Assembly: GCA_963691655.1 (NCBI GenBank)
Contig: OY829330.1
Span: forward strand, 17,664,182 to 17,728,181
Direction of reading: 5' to 3'
Length of the DNA: 64,000 nt
Source of the DNA: Toxonevra muliebris
Taxonomy: Eukaryota > Arthropoda > Insecta > Diptera > Pallopteridae
Both the position numbers and the translations under genes were made by a program. Below, one piece after another: positions 30,625-42,058 of the stretch. Numbering within the stretch: the first letter of the stretch is position 1; every line of letters begins with the position of its first letter. Under the pieces are notes generated by a model. That model was given only the letters and a program-made list of their open reading frames with translations, was not told the origin of the DNA and ran no database searches.

Positions 30625-33574
30625 ATGACTAATTTAGACATATGTTCTCGTAGCAATTCCAAAGACAATTGTCATAATATGTTGCGTGTTCTTTGTAAGC
30701 AGAATAATGGTTTGAAAGTATGTCACTTGAATGCTCAGAGCCTTTGTAAAAAAAATTGACGAATTTAGATACATATTTGAAGAATCAACTGTTGATATTG
30801 TTTGTGTGTCCGAAACCTGGTTTAATTCGTATATGAGTGATATGTTGTTTAAAGTTAATGGCTATAATCTTTTTCGTTCTGATAGACAGACACATGGGGG
30901 TGGTGTTGCAATTTTTGTGAAAAATAATATACTGTGCAACCTTAAAATCAAATCTCCTATAAATAGCGATTGTGAATATATATTTATTGAACTCTGTGCT
31001 GCTGATCGTAAAATTATTATTGGAACAATTTACAGGCCCAACAAAAATGTTGATATTTCTCTATTAGTGAATGTAATTGAGCATATTACTTTGTCTTATA
31101 CTGCTGTGATCATCGCAGGTGACTTCAATAGCAATATTCTTGTAGAAGAAAATCTAACTTTCGAAATGGATAGCCTCGGTCTATTTGCAATAAATACATC
31201 TACGCCTACGCATTTTACTAAAACCAACGAAACATTACTTGACCTATTTTTTGTAAATCATATAACTAATAAACTTCTCTATGACCAGCTTTCTGCTCCT
31301 TCGTTTTCAAAACATGACCTCATATTCTTTACATACGATTTTCGTCTTGATTTAAACATTGATGTACAATACTACAGCTACAGGGACTATAAAAATATCG
31401 ACTACGTAAACCTTGCCGCTAATATTAATATGATTGAATGGTATAAAATATATAACATGACATCCTCTAATGATCAAGTACAATTTCTGCAAACTAATGT
31501 AAACTTTTTATATGAAAAATTTGTAAATTTAAAAACCAAAAAAATTAAAAATCCAGAAAAACCATGGTTTAATATTCACATTAAAAATTTGATTATAGAA
31601 CGGAATTATGCTTATAACCATTGGAAACGATATAGGACACCAGATTTACATAAAACCTATCGCGTCTTGAAACATATGGTTGTGCAATATATTAAAAATG
31701 CAAAGAGTAAATATTATGAAAAGCAATTCTCAACAGCGATTGGCAATAAAATGACTTGGTCTAAGATCCGCTGTGCTGGTCTAATAAAAAAAAAAAGCCA
31801 TAATATCAATATCGAAAACCTAGATGTAATAAACAAACAGTTTTTAGATATTCCAATGCCTCCAGTCATAAATAATAATTATATTGATTCAATCAGTTGT
31901 CTGCTACCAGATATATCATTTAGTTTCTCTTGTGTTGATCAGTGTGACGTATTAGAATGTTTTTTGTCGGTTAAGCACACTTCCGCGGGTTTTGACAATG
32001 TCTGTCCCATATTTTTTAAGTCCTTATTACCCAATTTACTGCCATTTATTACACATATATATAATATTATTTTCACAACTTCTACTTTTCCATGTGTTTG
32101 GAAAAAAGCAAAAATAATTCCCATACCTAAGACTAATAATGAGTATAGACCTATCGCTATTCTTCCATACCTCTCCAAAGTTTTTGAAATGCTGATGTTC
32201 AAGCAGGTGAATAATTTTGTTACTAAATATTCCTTAATACATAATAAACAATCTGGTTTTCGAAAAGGTCATATCTGCATAACTGCCTTAACTAATGTAA
32301 TAGAAGATATTCGACTTAATTTGGATGACAATGAAGTTATCTTTTTAACCCTTCTTGATCACTCAAAAGCTTTTGACAGTGTCGATCATAATATTTTAAA
32401 AACCAAATTATCGAAACTATATGCTTATTCTTCTTCTTCTATTAACCTGATATCTTCTTACCTTCAAGGTAGAACACAGGCTGTTAGTCATGACAGTAAT
32501 GTTTCTCAATTTCTATCAGTTAACAGAGGCGTTCCACAAGGATCCATCTTAGGACCGCTTCTCTTTTTTATATATATAAATGATCTACCTACTGTTCTAA
32601 CTGACATAAACATTCATATGTATGCTGACGATGTTCAGCTGTATACTTCCTGCAACGTAGAAGACATTCAAAGATGCATCGGTAAAATTTATGACAATTT
32701 AGTGCATGTAAATGAGTGGGCAAATAAAAATGGCTTGTCGCTTAACCCAAAAAAATCACAGGTCATTTACAAGAAGCCACTTGATACTTCCGATTTTCCT
32801 AATATTGTTTTAAATGACTCTATAATTGATTTTACCACTTCAACAAGAAACCTAGGAATAATATTCAATCAAACTTTGGCATGGAATACGCATATTAATT
32901 ATGCCATTGGGAAAACATACGGTATGCTACGCGCACTGTGGGCTACACAGTATTTCACACCACACAAGATAAGATTACAACTGGTGAAATCCTGCCTCGT
33001 GCCAACTCTTCTGTACGGTAGCGAAATTTTCGGAAATTGTGATACTGAATGCAGACGAAAACTTATTGTTTTATTTAACAACCTTACTCGGTATGTTTTC
33101 GGGCTAAAATACACTGACCATGTCTCCAGTTTTTCTAAGCGTATATATTCTATGTCTTTCGAAAATGTTTTTAAATTCCGTGCACTTATATTTTTGCATA
33201 AAATTTTTAATGCAAAACAACCTGAGTATCTATTCACAAGACTTACAACAACTCGATCGAAAAGAAATAACATTTTTGTTCCTTTAAAATTCAATTTACT
33301 TTCTTCTGAGAGGCAATTCTTTGTCAGTACGATTCGTCTTTGGAACTCGTTACCAAACAGTTTTTTGCAATTAAACAACGCAATGCAATTTAAATCAAAA
33401 TTAAAAGAATTTTTTTATAACTTGCGATACTTATTTATTAATTTATTATTCTCAGAAGCGTGTGATATGTATATGATTTGTGAATGTTATTTTAGGGTTT
33501 TGATGTATCTGCTTTGTTATAAATTTAGATTTAAGGTAATTATATGTTTTTTAACTTTAATATTTAATATCTGA
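30625..33574 (+). pseudogene. LINE endonuclease/reverse transcriptase, near-intact
   Basis: A polyprotein of about 980 codons that nicks target DNA and copies its own RNA. The likely start is the ATG at 30625 (MTNLDICSRSNSKDN...KVCHLNAQSL). A run of 8 A at 30748-30755 shifts the frame by one base; from 30731 the frame then stays open to 33574. Counting residues from 30731, the APE-type endonuclease shows VCVSETWF (E28), IIAGDFNSN and SKHDL. The RT shows EYRPIAILPYLSKVFE, HNKQSGFRKGH, LDHSKAFDSVDHNIL, NRGVPQGSILGPLLF and YADD at 631-634. The C-terminus has RLWNSLPNSF. There is no RNase H and no ORF1 upstream, so it is probably 5'-truncated. The tail pattern suggests the CR1/L2/Daphne group; clade uncertain. 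Confidence 0.93.
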
Positions 33575-33663
33575 ACTCCGATTGTAAATATGCAACTATA
33601 TCTGTGACTAGCACTTTAAATAATAAGATTGTAAATCTTCTAGTGTTAGGATGAACTCAAAAT

Positions 33664-33701
33664 TATAATATAATAATAATAATAATAATATAATATAATA
33701 A
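33664..33701 (+). repeat. (TAA)n tail of the LINE
   Basis: A TAA/TATAA tract lies about 90 bases after the LINE stop codon. A short microsatellite at the 3' end is the usual priming-site signature of several LINE clades, in place of a poly(A) tail. It marks the 3' boundary of the element. Confidence 0.8.
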
Positions 33702-33704
33702 ACA

Positions 33705-35384
33705 GTTGGTGCTGTATTTCAACGGCATATTGATCGCATCGAAACAAAAACATTTGTTTCATATCATAAACCACTGGTCTCGCTTATAGAAACTGAAGAG
33801 AGATTACTTTATATAAATATTTTCTAAAATAAAGAACAAAGTTTCACTTCCCCCCTTCCCCTGAGTGCCTGCCCACACATTTTTTTTAATCCACCCACAA
33901 GGATAGAATTTTAAAGACAATTCCCCCATTAATGGTTGTAAAATTAGAAAGGAGAGTGGTGGATGGAGTAAGTATCTTAGCCCATATTAAAGGTATCTCA
34001 GTCCATATCAAAACCATGAATTACAATTTCTGAATTTTCTATTGATTTCTAAAGCTTAAAAAATATATTTGAGCCTCATCAGCCCTCCCTTTAAATAAAA
34101 CTTTGCATGGTGTAAAACTAATAAACACATATCGTATTAAACAAGTCTCTTTGTTCGTTCCCTCTCAAATACAACCAAATGTATAACAATCTTATACGTA
34201 CTTCACAATGTCAAACAAACTTAAAAATCCCAAAAAAAATAAATGAATCGCCCATGTGTGTAGGTAATACATTTATTGAATTTATTTTTTAATTTATAAA
34301 TTCATAAAATACTAAATTATGAACGCGGATCTGAACCGAGAATGTAGTGTATGTATGAGTGGCCATCTGTAGATTGCTAGTAATACGATGGGCACATTTA
34401 CTCATTTGATCATTTCTTAAGTTTGTTTCGTATGTTGTGTGCGTGCGCATAATGGACTTTAGAATGCGCTTTTGTTTCATGAAAACCAAAAAACAAAAGA
34501 AGAGCCAAAAAATAAAAAAAAGTCGCCGATATAAAACAAACGTGTTACGGGCTGTTTTCTACTTCTGTTCTGTTTGGTACTGTGCTGTTTTTTACCTCTT
34601 GCTCGCCAAAAGTAAAACGGCAATCATTCATTTCGGTAAGATCAATCGATACACACACCAGAAATACTTAGAACGGTGATGAACAGTTCTCAAAATTCAA
34701 CAACTACCTAACAATAAATTTTATATGTTTTTTTGGTGTCGATTTTGCGATTCTTCCTTCATTAAAACAAAAAAAAAAACATTGTCGTCTCCCTTTCATT
34801 GCATTGTATATATGCGTATCTCGTAGTATGAAAGTCCGTCAGTCTGTCAGCCGGTGTGTCTGTCCATATGTTCCTTTGATTGCTAACTCTTTGAATACCC
34901 ATGAATACATGAATATGTTAATGAAATAAATACATTTATTTGTATAAAAGTTTTTCTAAAAAGGAAAAATTTGCCGTCAATCACTTTATTGAATCTAAAT
35001 GTTTATAATGGGAAGCTTATAATTAATCATTACCGACATATCCCTCTCATCTCTCTAGGACCTCTAGTTTTAAGATAATATTTCGGAGGTTAAAGCCCGT
35101 TGAAAGTAGATTCTTAACCCTTTTCACTCTATGTTCTCTACAGAGAACAATATTTCGCACTAGAATATTAGCTTTAATTTTCATTGTCGCGTTAATAACT
35201 AATCTTGAACCATCACTTAGTTGTAGCCGATATAATTTTAACTAGATTTCAACTATTGTAGTGATGATTAGAATTTTAGTTGAAATGTAGATGAAAATTT
35301 TAAAATTTTCAACTATCACTAAAATAGTTACAATTTTTTGCTATCGAAGAATCTGTACTAAATTTTGTGTGAAAAATAAGCAGT
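33705..35384. other. Unassigned stretch
   Basis: No gene is recognised. A TTAACCCTTTTCACTCT motif at 35116-35132 looks like the start of a TTAA-type element, but no partner end was found. The frame at 34437-34679 is lysine-rich low complexity. Confidence 0.35.
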
Positions 35385-35743
35385 GAATCAAATTCTTATG
35401 GAAAATCGTCGAATTACTATTTGAGAATTTGCTCATGCGATTGCAACTTTTTCGGGTATTTTGTGCATGAAACATGTGTTCCGAAATTGCTAAATTTTGA
35501 CCGAAAGAACCGTCGCATGAGCATCGCTCAAAAGCTGTTGAATAACATCAACGACGATCCAGATTTGCTCAAAAGGGTCATAACTGGTGACAAAAAACGG
35601 GTATTTGTTTATGACGTCCAAACCAAAGAGTCAAGAGCGGAAAAAGCACTCTAAGTTGGGTCATATGTGAAGATTTTGCTCACTGTTTTCTTCGATAAAA
35701 ATGACGTGGTGCATCACGAGTTTTTGCCTGAAGGTCGTACGGT
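35385..35743 (+). pseudogene. mariner transposase fragment, truncated by a LINE
   Basis: Fragment of a mariner-type transposase. It reads ENRRITI then, after a deletion, VPKLLNFDRKNRRMSIAQKL, NNINDDPDLLKRVITGDKKR, TVFFDKNDVVHHEFLPEGRT. These are the mariner core blocks around ITGDE (first catalytic D; the next residue, normally E, is K here) and the FFD...HHEFLP block (second catalytic D). Similarity stops abruptly near 35743, where the Jockey-like LINE begins. The last third with the final D is absent. Confidence 0.88.
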
Positions 35744-38166
35744 CCGTTTCCGTTGAAACTTTTAAACAGCAACTGACGCTAATTGCTTTGTATAGTCTAC
35801 CGAGACATGCATTGAAATGTGAAGATTATCTGGCTCTTCTAAATCGGTTTAAAGGGCGATTTATAATTGGAGGTGACTTCAACGCAAAACAAACCTCATG
35901 GGGCTCACCGCGACAAAAGGTCGAGAGTTGTACAAAGCCATGCAGCGCGCAGGTTGTAATTCAATTTCAACTGGTAAACCAACATACAGGCCGTCGGATT
36001 CCAACAAAATTCCAGATTTGATCGACTTCTTCATCTATAAAAGCATTCCTACAGCTCACTTATCAGTCACCGTAGGTTTTGATTTGAATTCTGACCATTC
36101 GCTGGTGCAACTATTAATATAGCTAGAAGCAACACAAACTCAAAGTACACCAAGGTTGGTGAATGCTCTCACTGACTGGAAATATTTTCAACTACAGCTG
36201 GAACAATTAGTCGAGCCTAAATATATCACAACCAGTGAGCAGCTTGATGACGCAGTACTTCACTTAACTCAGCAACTTCAGCTGGCAGCGTGGAATAGTA
36301 CGCCCACACCAAAACGTGTTTCCCAAGGGAAAAAATACCCACCCTTTATCATGAGTTTAGTCGCAAACGGAAATTACGAAAACGTTGGCAACAAACCAGA
36401 TATCCAGCAAACAAATCGGAATTAAACTTAGCCAATAAGCAAATACAGGCAACAATCAAGGCTTTTAAAAATGACACATTTAACCAGTTTCTGCTCGGTC
36501 TCACAGCTGATAAAAATACAGAATACTATTTGTGGATGGCGGCTAAATCGTTCAACAGGCCAATACAGCACACCGCTCCAGTTAAAATCAATGAAACGCA
36601 CTGGGCCAAAACAAACGGGCAAAAAGCGAAGCTGTTTGCTGAACATCTTGAGAGGACCTTCAGCCCAAATGAAGGCCATGACGAATTAGACACAACTGAA
36701 AGTTGGTCTGAGTGTGATATCCAATTACTTCAGTTACACCGTAAGAAGTTGATAGACAAATTCATAAAATGAAACTTAAAAAGTCAACTGGCTTTGACTT
36801 AATAACGGCCGAAGTCCTTCGCAATCTGCCAAAAAACTGCACCGTTACATCGCTGCCTGGTACATCGCTCAACGAAGTATCCTCATATAGACTAATATCT
36901 CTGCTACCGGTATTGTCGAAACTATTCGAAAAACTACTTTTAACGCGAACATTGCCAATCATTGAGCATAACAATTTGATTCCTGTCCATCAATTTGGCT
37001 TCAGGAAAAGTCACTCAACAACTGATGAAATACACAGAGTTGTAAAGACTATTGAAAATGCAATGGAAGGGAAGAAAGTGTGATCCGCAGTTTTCCTCGA
37101 CGCATCGCAAGCCTTCGATAAGGTGTGGCATGCCGGACTACTTAAAAAGCTGAAGGCCATGATGCCAACACAATACTGCGAGCTGCTCTCATCATATCTT
37201 GATGATAGGCACTTTAGCGTAAAATATATAAACGCTGGTGTACCACAGGAGAGTATTTTAGGGCCTCTCCTGTATCTCCTGTACACATACGACTTACCGT
37301 TTGCAAATAAACATGTAACCGCAACATTTGCTGATGATACCGCAATTTTGGCAGTCGATAGCACAATAGAAACACTACAACTAAGTTACAAGACGCCATT
37401 AATCATTGCTTCGTAGGCTAAAAAATGAAATGGAGGATTAAACTAAACAAGACGAAATCCGTGCATATAGTATTTTCTCTGAAAAATACACCGCAGACAC
37501 CGATTTACGTTGATGCGACGATAAACCCGTACGTCGACGAAGCCGAATACCTGGGTATTACACTCGATGCCAAACTGCACTGAAAAAAACGAGAAGAGCT
37601 CTACTTGAAACTAAGAAAATTGCAGTACCTCATTGGCAGGCGCTCAAGCTTGTCAATTCACAATAAACGTCTCATCCACAAACAAACATTGAAGCCAGTC
37701 TGGACTTATGGCATTCAATTTGGGGATGTGCTAGTGAGAAGCACACTACTTCTATCCAACGCTTACAAAATAAAGTGCTTCGAAATATTGTAAATGCGCC
37801 ATACTACGTGAGAAATAGCGATCTACATCGTGATCTTGGCATTCCAACTGTCACTGAAGTGACGAAGCCATAGCTCACAAACACCGACTACAGTTTCATG
37901 TAAATGATATAGCATCCAGCCTACTTCGGACAAACGCTTCTCGTAGACGGCTAGAACGCAAAATGGTGGCAGACCTTATGGAAAGCGAGTAGTAGAAATT
38001 TGTTTTATATGCCTTTCTGAGCATGTATTTAAAAAACAAAATGCTTTCTTCATAAAACCTAATTTAATTAACTTTAATTGCTTGTTAGTATTATAACATT
38101 TACTAGTTGCAATAATATAACATCTCTGTTTATTGTTTAAGATTCGTTAATAAAATAAAAAAATTT
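35744..38166 (+). pseudogene. Jockey-like LINE, 5'-truncated and frameshifted
   Basis: It begins within the endonuclease: TFKQQLTLIALYSLP, FIIGGDFNAKQTSWGS, then in another frame GRELYKAMQRAGCNS and FDLNSDHSLVQ. The RT follows as SYRLISLLPVLSKLFEKLL, HQFGFRKSHSTTDEIHRVVK, a stop, FLDASQAFDKVWHAGLLKKL, GVPQESILGPLLYLLYTYDL and TFADDTAIL (FADD in place of YADD, normal for Jockey). In the C-terminal part, EYLGITLDAKL and NIVNAPYYVRNSDLHRDLGI continue in further frames. It ends in a 3' UTR with an AATAAA-like signal and a short A-tract at about 38152-38163. No RNase H, as in Jockey. Dead copy. Confidence 0.9.
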
Positions 38167-38170
38167 CGGC

Positions 38171-40019
38171 GTGCAGCTCATGGTTCCATCTTATACGATA
38201 CTCGTCGTCCACGTACCCTGGACCATAAATCTTGCGGAGTATCTTCCTCTCAACATAAGCTCAACTCTGTGTAGGGAAACAATCAGAGTATCCGCCGCTA
38301 AAGGCTGTCCACAGGGTGGAGTAATATCACCACTGCTCTGGAGTCTAGTAGTAGATACTCTCTTAGAATCACTGCGCACTAATGGTTTTGACGCACAGGG
38401 ATACGCTGACGACATTGTTATCCTAATCAGAGGTAAATATGAAGACACAGTCTCATATCTCCTCCAGAGAGCGTTGAACCTAGTGGCAAGGTGGTGTAGG
38501 GACTCAGGGTTAAACGTTAATCCCAAGAAAACCAACATAGTGGTATTTACCAAAAGAAGAAACAGGGATCATTTAAAAGAACCAACACTTTTTGGTGAAA
38601 CCATTAACTTCTCAAAAGAAGTAAAATATCTGGGTGTGATTCTCGATGAAAAACTAACATGGAACTCACATCTAGATAGGGCCCTAGATAAAGCCAGGCA
38701 AGCCATTTGGACCAGCAAAAGTCTAGTAGGCAAGAACTGGGGACTCAGTCCTAAGCTCTCAATCTGGCTATATACAGCCATAGCCAGACCAATAATCACC
38801 GTTGCTGCACCAATATGGTGGAGTAAGGCAAAACAAAAAACAGCGTGGGCCAAGCTCAACAAACTTCAAAGACTTGCTAGCGTCTGTATCACAAGGAGCA
38901 ATGCGAACAACGCCCTCCGCGGCATTGAATACATTGCTAAACCTACCACCACTACACTTATTCTTAAAGAAAGAAGCTCTACAGTTCACCTGTAAGCTCA
39001 TCTCGGAATCAGAAGGAACGGCGGGTAAAACTATTCATCCGGATCTAATCCAAGAAATTAACCTGGTTGAAAGCTTTAATATTCTTTCTACCGATAAATG
39101 TCTTCCGCGTTACAACTTCTGCCACAACTTTAATGTCACATTCCCTGATAAGAATAACTGGGAACAGGTCAGGCCAAAGTTTAGAGGGGACTATCATGTA
39201 TTGTATACAGATGGCTCCAAGACAAACGAAGGAGTTGGGGCAAGAGTGTACGGAGTTAGACCAAAAAAATATATTTATGCTGGTATGGGCACACGTAACT
39301 CAGTTTTCCAAGCCGAGGGGCATGCCATCGAGCTTTGCCTAAGGGAGTATGAAAACAGATCTGTGCACAGCAAGAACATTTACATACACTCTGACAGCAA
39401 AGCGGCTCTTCTTGCACTAACTGCATATAAAATTACCTCCAAACTAGTTTGGGACTGCCTACAGCTCCTAATCTGTCTAGCTTCTCATAACAGAGTACAA
39501 CTCATTTGGGTGCCAGTGCATAGAGGACATGTAGGCAATGAAATGGTGGACGAACTTGCAAGGAAAGGATCATCCAGTGAATTCACTGGACCACGACCAT
39601 TCTGCGGTCTACCATGGAGTTCCGTTAAAATCAGTTTAAAAAAATGGCTGGACAGTAACTCGCTACAATACTGGAGGAAAACCCCCGGTAACAGACAAGT
39701 TAAATCATTCATGCCAAAGATCTGTCAACGCAGAACTAAACAACTGCTTAATTTAGGCAGGAACCAAATCCGAATTGCCACAGGATTCTATACAGGGCAC
39801 TGTAGGGTCAAAAAACACCTATCGAACTTGGGTCCAGCACAAGGCCGAATATGTAACGAGGAGGAAGAAACAGCAGAACATATTTTATGCCACTGTGAAG
39901 GTCTAATGAGGACCCGACTTCGTTACTTGGGAAACTCTATCCTACAACCGCAAGACATTGCGGATTGTTCTCCTAAAGAGATATTAAATTTCCTCAAAGG
40001 AAATAAACTCATAGGATAA
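38171..40019 (+). pseudogene. LINE RT 3' half plus RNase H (I/R1/LOA type)
   Basis: Truncated at the 5' end within the RT, just after the A-tract of the previous LINE. The first frame has AAKGCPQGGVISPLLWSLVV, GYADDIVILIRGKYEDTV, WCRDSGLNVNPKKTNIVVFT and VKYLGVILDEKLTWNSHLD. A one-base insertion near 38893 moves the reading to the frame that is open to 40019: GAMRTTPSAALNTLLNLPPL, then an RNase H domain with all four acidic residues visible (LYTDGSKTNE; FQAEGHAIEL; HSDSKAALLA; GNEMVDELAR) and WVPVHRGH. It closes with the cysteine motif EEEETAEHILCHCEGL. RNase H degrades the RNA strand of the copy intermediate. Apart from truncation and one frameshift it is well kept. Confidence 0.9.
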
Positions 40020-40135
40020 CTATAAACACTATAGTCTTTGAGGTATATCATAATAGGCCCTAGATGGCCGCAGTGATCTGGGAAATTATTGCCCACCTCC
40101 GTATTAATATAATCTAATCTTCCTCGCGAACGCTC

Positions 40136-40510
40136 CTAATATCTCCTCTCATCGTTGGTGGTCAATGTCCACGTTTCAGCGCCATATATTAGGACGGGAA
40201 GGATGAGGGATGTGAAGAGCGTTATTTTTGTACATCGAGAGAGGGCTCTGCTTCTCAATTTTCTACTGAGCTCATCGTAACACCTGTTGGCAAGAGTTAT
40301 TCTTTGCTTGTTTTCAAGGCTGACATTATTGTTGGTATTGATGCTGGATCCAAGATAAACGAATTCCTTGACAGCTTCGAATTTGTAATTGTCAACAGTG
40401 AAATTTTGTCCGAGACACCGTGACTCATTGTTTGTTGACACAAGATATTTCGATATGTCCTGCGTTTTTTCAATTTAAAATATCTTCGAAAAATCGAAGA
40501 AATTTTCATT
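40136..40510 (-). pseudogene. RTE-like LINE reverse transcriptase tail
   Basis: Minus strand. The open frame to 40136 reads NYKFEAVKEFVYLGSSINTN, KQRITLANRCYDELSRKLRS, TKITLFTSLILPVLIYGAET and WTLTTNDE. It matches the region just after the RT core in the endonuclease-RT group I assign to RTE-like LINEs (YLGS...RI..AN..Y..L...+S...S..TK..LY..LI.PVL.YGAETW). The catalytic core is absent. The continuation of this protein type appears separately at 47896. Confidence 0.8.
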
Positions 40511-40529
40511 GACTAGAAGTATCAGATGT

Positions 40530-40670
40530 GTGCTTGTATTAATGAAAAAGTTTAAATGTATTGAGTTTTCTCGCACTTTTATAAGGAAAAAATTTTAACG
40601 CTTTTTTTAAGAAAATACGCATTTATTCTTCATATTAGCGGATTTTGAAAAACAAAAGTTGGCCACACTG
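40530..40670 (+). repeat. hAT-like right end
   Basis: It ends in AGTTGGCCACACTG, the inverse of the left end at 16166, and contains ATTTTAACGCTTTTTTTAAG resembling 17398-17430. Only the terminal 140 bases are present. Flanks give no clear 8-base duplication, so it is a truncated copy. Confidence 0.55.
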
Positions 40671-41900
40671 TACACAATGCACCTACATTTAATACAATCC
40701 GAAATATGCTCAATGCTCTAAAAATATGTAAGTCTTCAGAAATGTTTGATTTTGATTAAAAAAGAATATTCTCAATCAAAATCCAAAATGATTTGTGTAG
40801 TACATAAATCAGGCTTAACTAGGATTAATAAATTGAAATCAATAAAATTCATGCAAAATTTTATTTTTCTAACTGTACGCTGAAAATGTAGTTATAAGTT
40901 AAAAGTTGACAGTTATTGTTTTGGTGGCCACACTGAGTAATTCTCTTAAGTTTCTGTACCGATATGGAGAATTTTATTTAAGTGCAAAGAATATTCTTTG
41001 AAAAATGTACGAAAAATGTGCGCGAGTGTAAGGTAAAAAAAAAACCAAAATGCGCGCTTAAGCGCCCAACCTGGTAACTCTGTATTCGATACAAGTACAT
41101 ACTCGATACTTTTTTCCGATATTTTCGGCGGCATCGGTATTTTTATTCGATACAAGTAATGAGTAAAAGTATCGATACTTTGTACATAATTATTAAAATA
41201 TTTCATAGTGTAAAAAATTACAAGCCATAGCAGAATTTCATTTTCGCTATGCTACAATGAATGAAAAAAATTTGAATGAATATACAAAGTACATGCTTAC
41301 AATTTGTTTATGTAAAAAATAATAATGACACAGTAAATTAATAGTGGAATAATTAACTTGCCGTTTGACTTTACACGGAAATTCTTATACACGAACTGTT
41401 GAAGACATGTATTTGATCCTAGATCCAAAGTCCTCGACTGCCGTTCAAACTGATTTATGCAAGTATGCACTCTCTTTTTGTTTTTTTATATGAAGTCTTT
41501 CATTCTTTTGAATTGAGAGTGCAGCACTCGGTCGGTGAATCCGCCTTTATCTTTATGCTCTCCTTTAATCAGCAAATTTTAGTTACTCTTGTTAAATATT
41601 TATATTTGTTATTACTACTACATATTACTACTACAAAACATTGACTGCTTGCTTTACGAAATCAACAAACAAAAAAACAAACAAACTGAACAAAAAGCTC
41701 AAAAATGCAATGAAAAAATAAAAACAAACAAAAAAAAGTACGAAAATATTCAAGAAACAAACAAATATCAGAAATCCTTAATTCGCACAAAACGCAAAGA
41801 TGACACAAAAATGTTGCACATTTATTATTGAGAAGGAAGACAAAAGATTGACCGCGTGCTTGTTATTGGTGACGGTCACACATACCAAAGATACACCACA
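40671..41900. other. Unassigned stretch with GATAC-rich patch
   Basis: At about 41087-41185, motifs ATTCGATACAAGTA, ACTCGATACTTTT and AGTATCGATACTTTG alternate orientation, like the end of a decayed inverted-repeat element. TGGTGGCCACACTGAG at 40923-40938 is another GGCCACACTG-type terminus. No gene is recognised. Confidence 0.4.
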
Positions 41901-42058
41901 CGAAAACTACCGCCGCCGCCGCCTGCAACATCGCACAGCCGTTGTCGCTGCCACTGCTGCTACTCGCCGTCTTCTCTAATGTGTGGATACAATACACATA
42001 CGTGATTAAGTTTTTAATGCGCTAGTAGTGGCTACAACAGCAACAACAACAATTGCAG
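41901..42058. repeat. CCG/CTG/CAA trinucleotide-rich patch
   Basis: Short runs of CCGCCG, CTGCTGCTA and CAACAGCAACAACAACAA stand out in AT-rich surroundings. Such patches occur in fly coding exons and in 5' leaders, but no long frame passes through, so I do not call an exon. Confidence 0.45.

Noticed and set aside
32899..33378. 159-codon minus-strand frame
   Set aside because: Fully antisense to the intact LINE reading frame; no recognisable motif.
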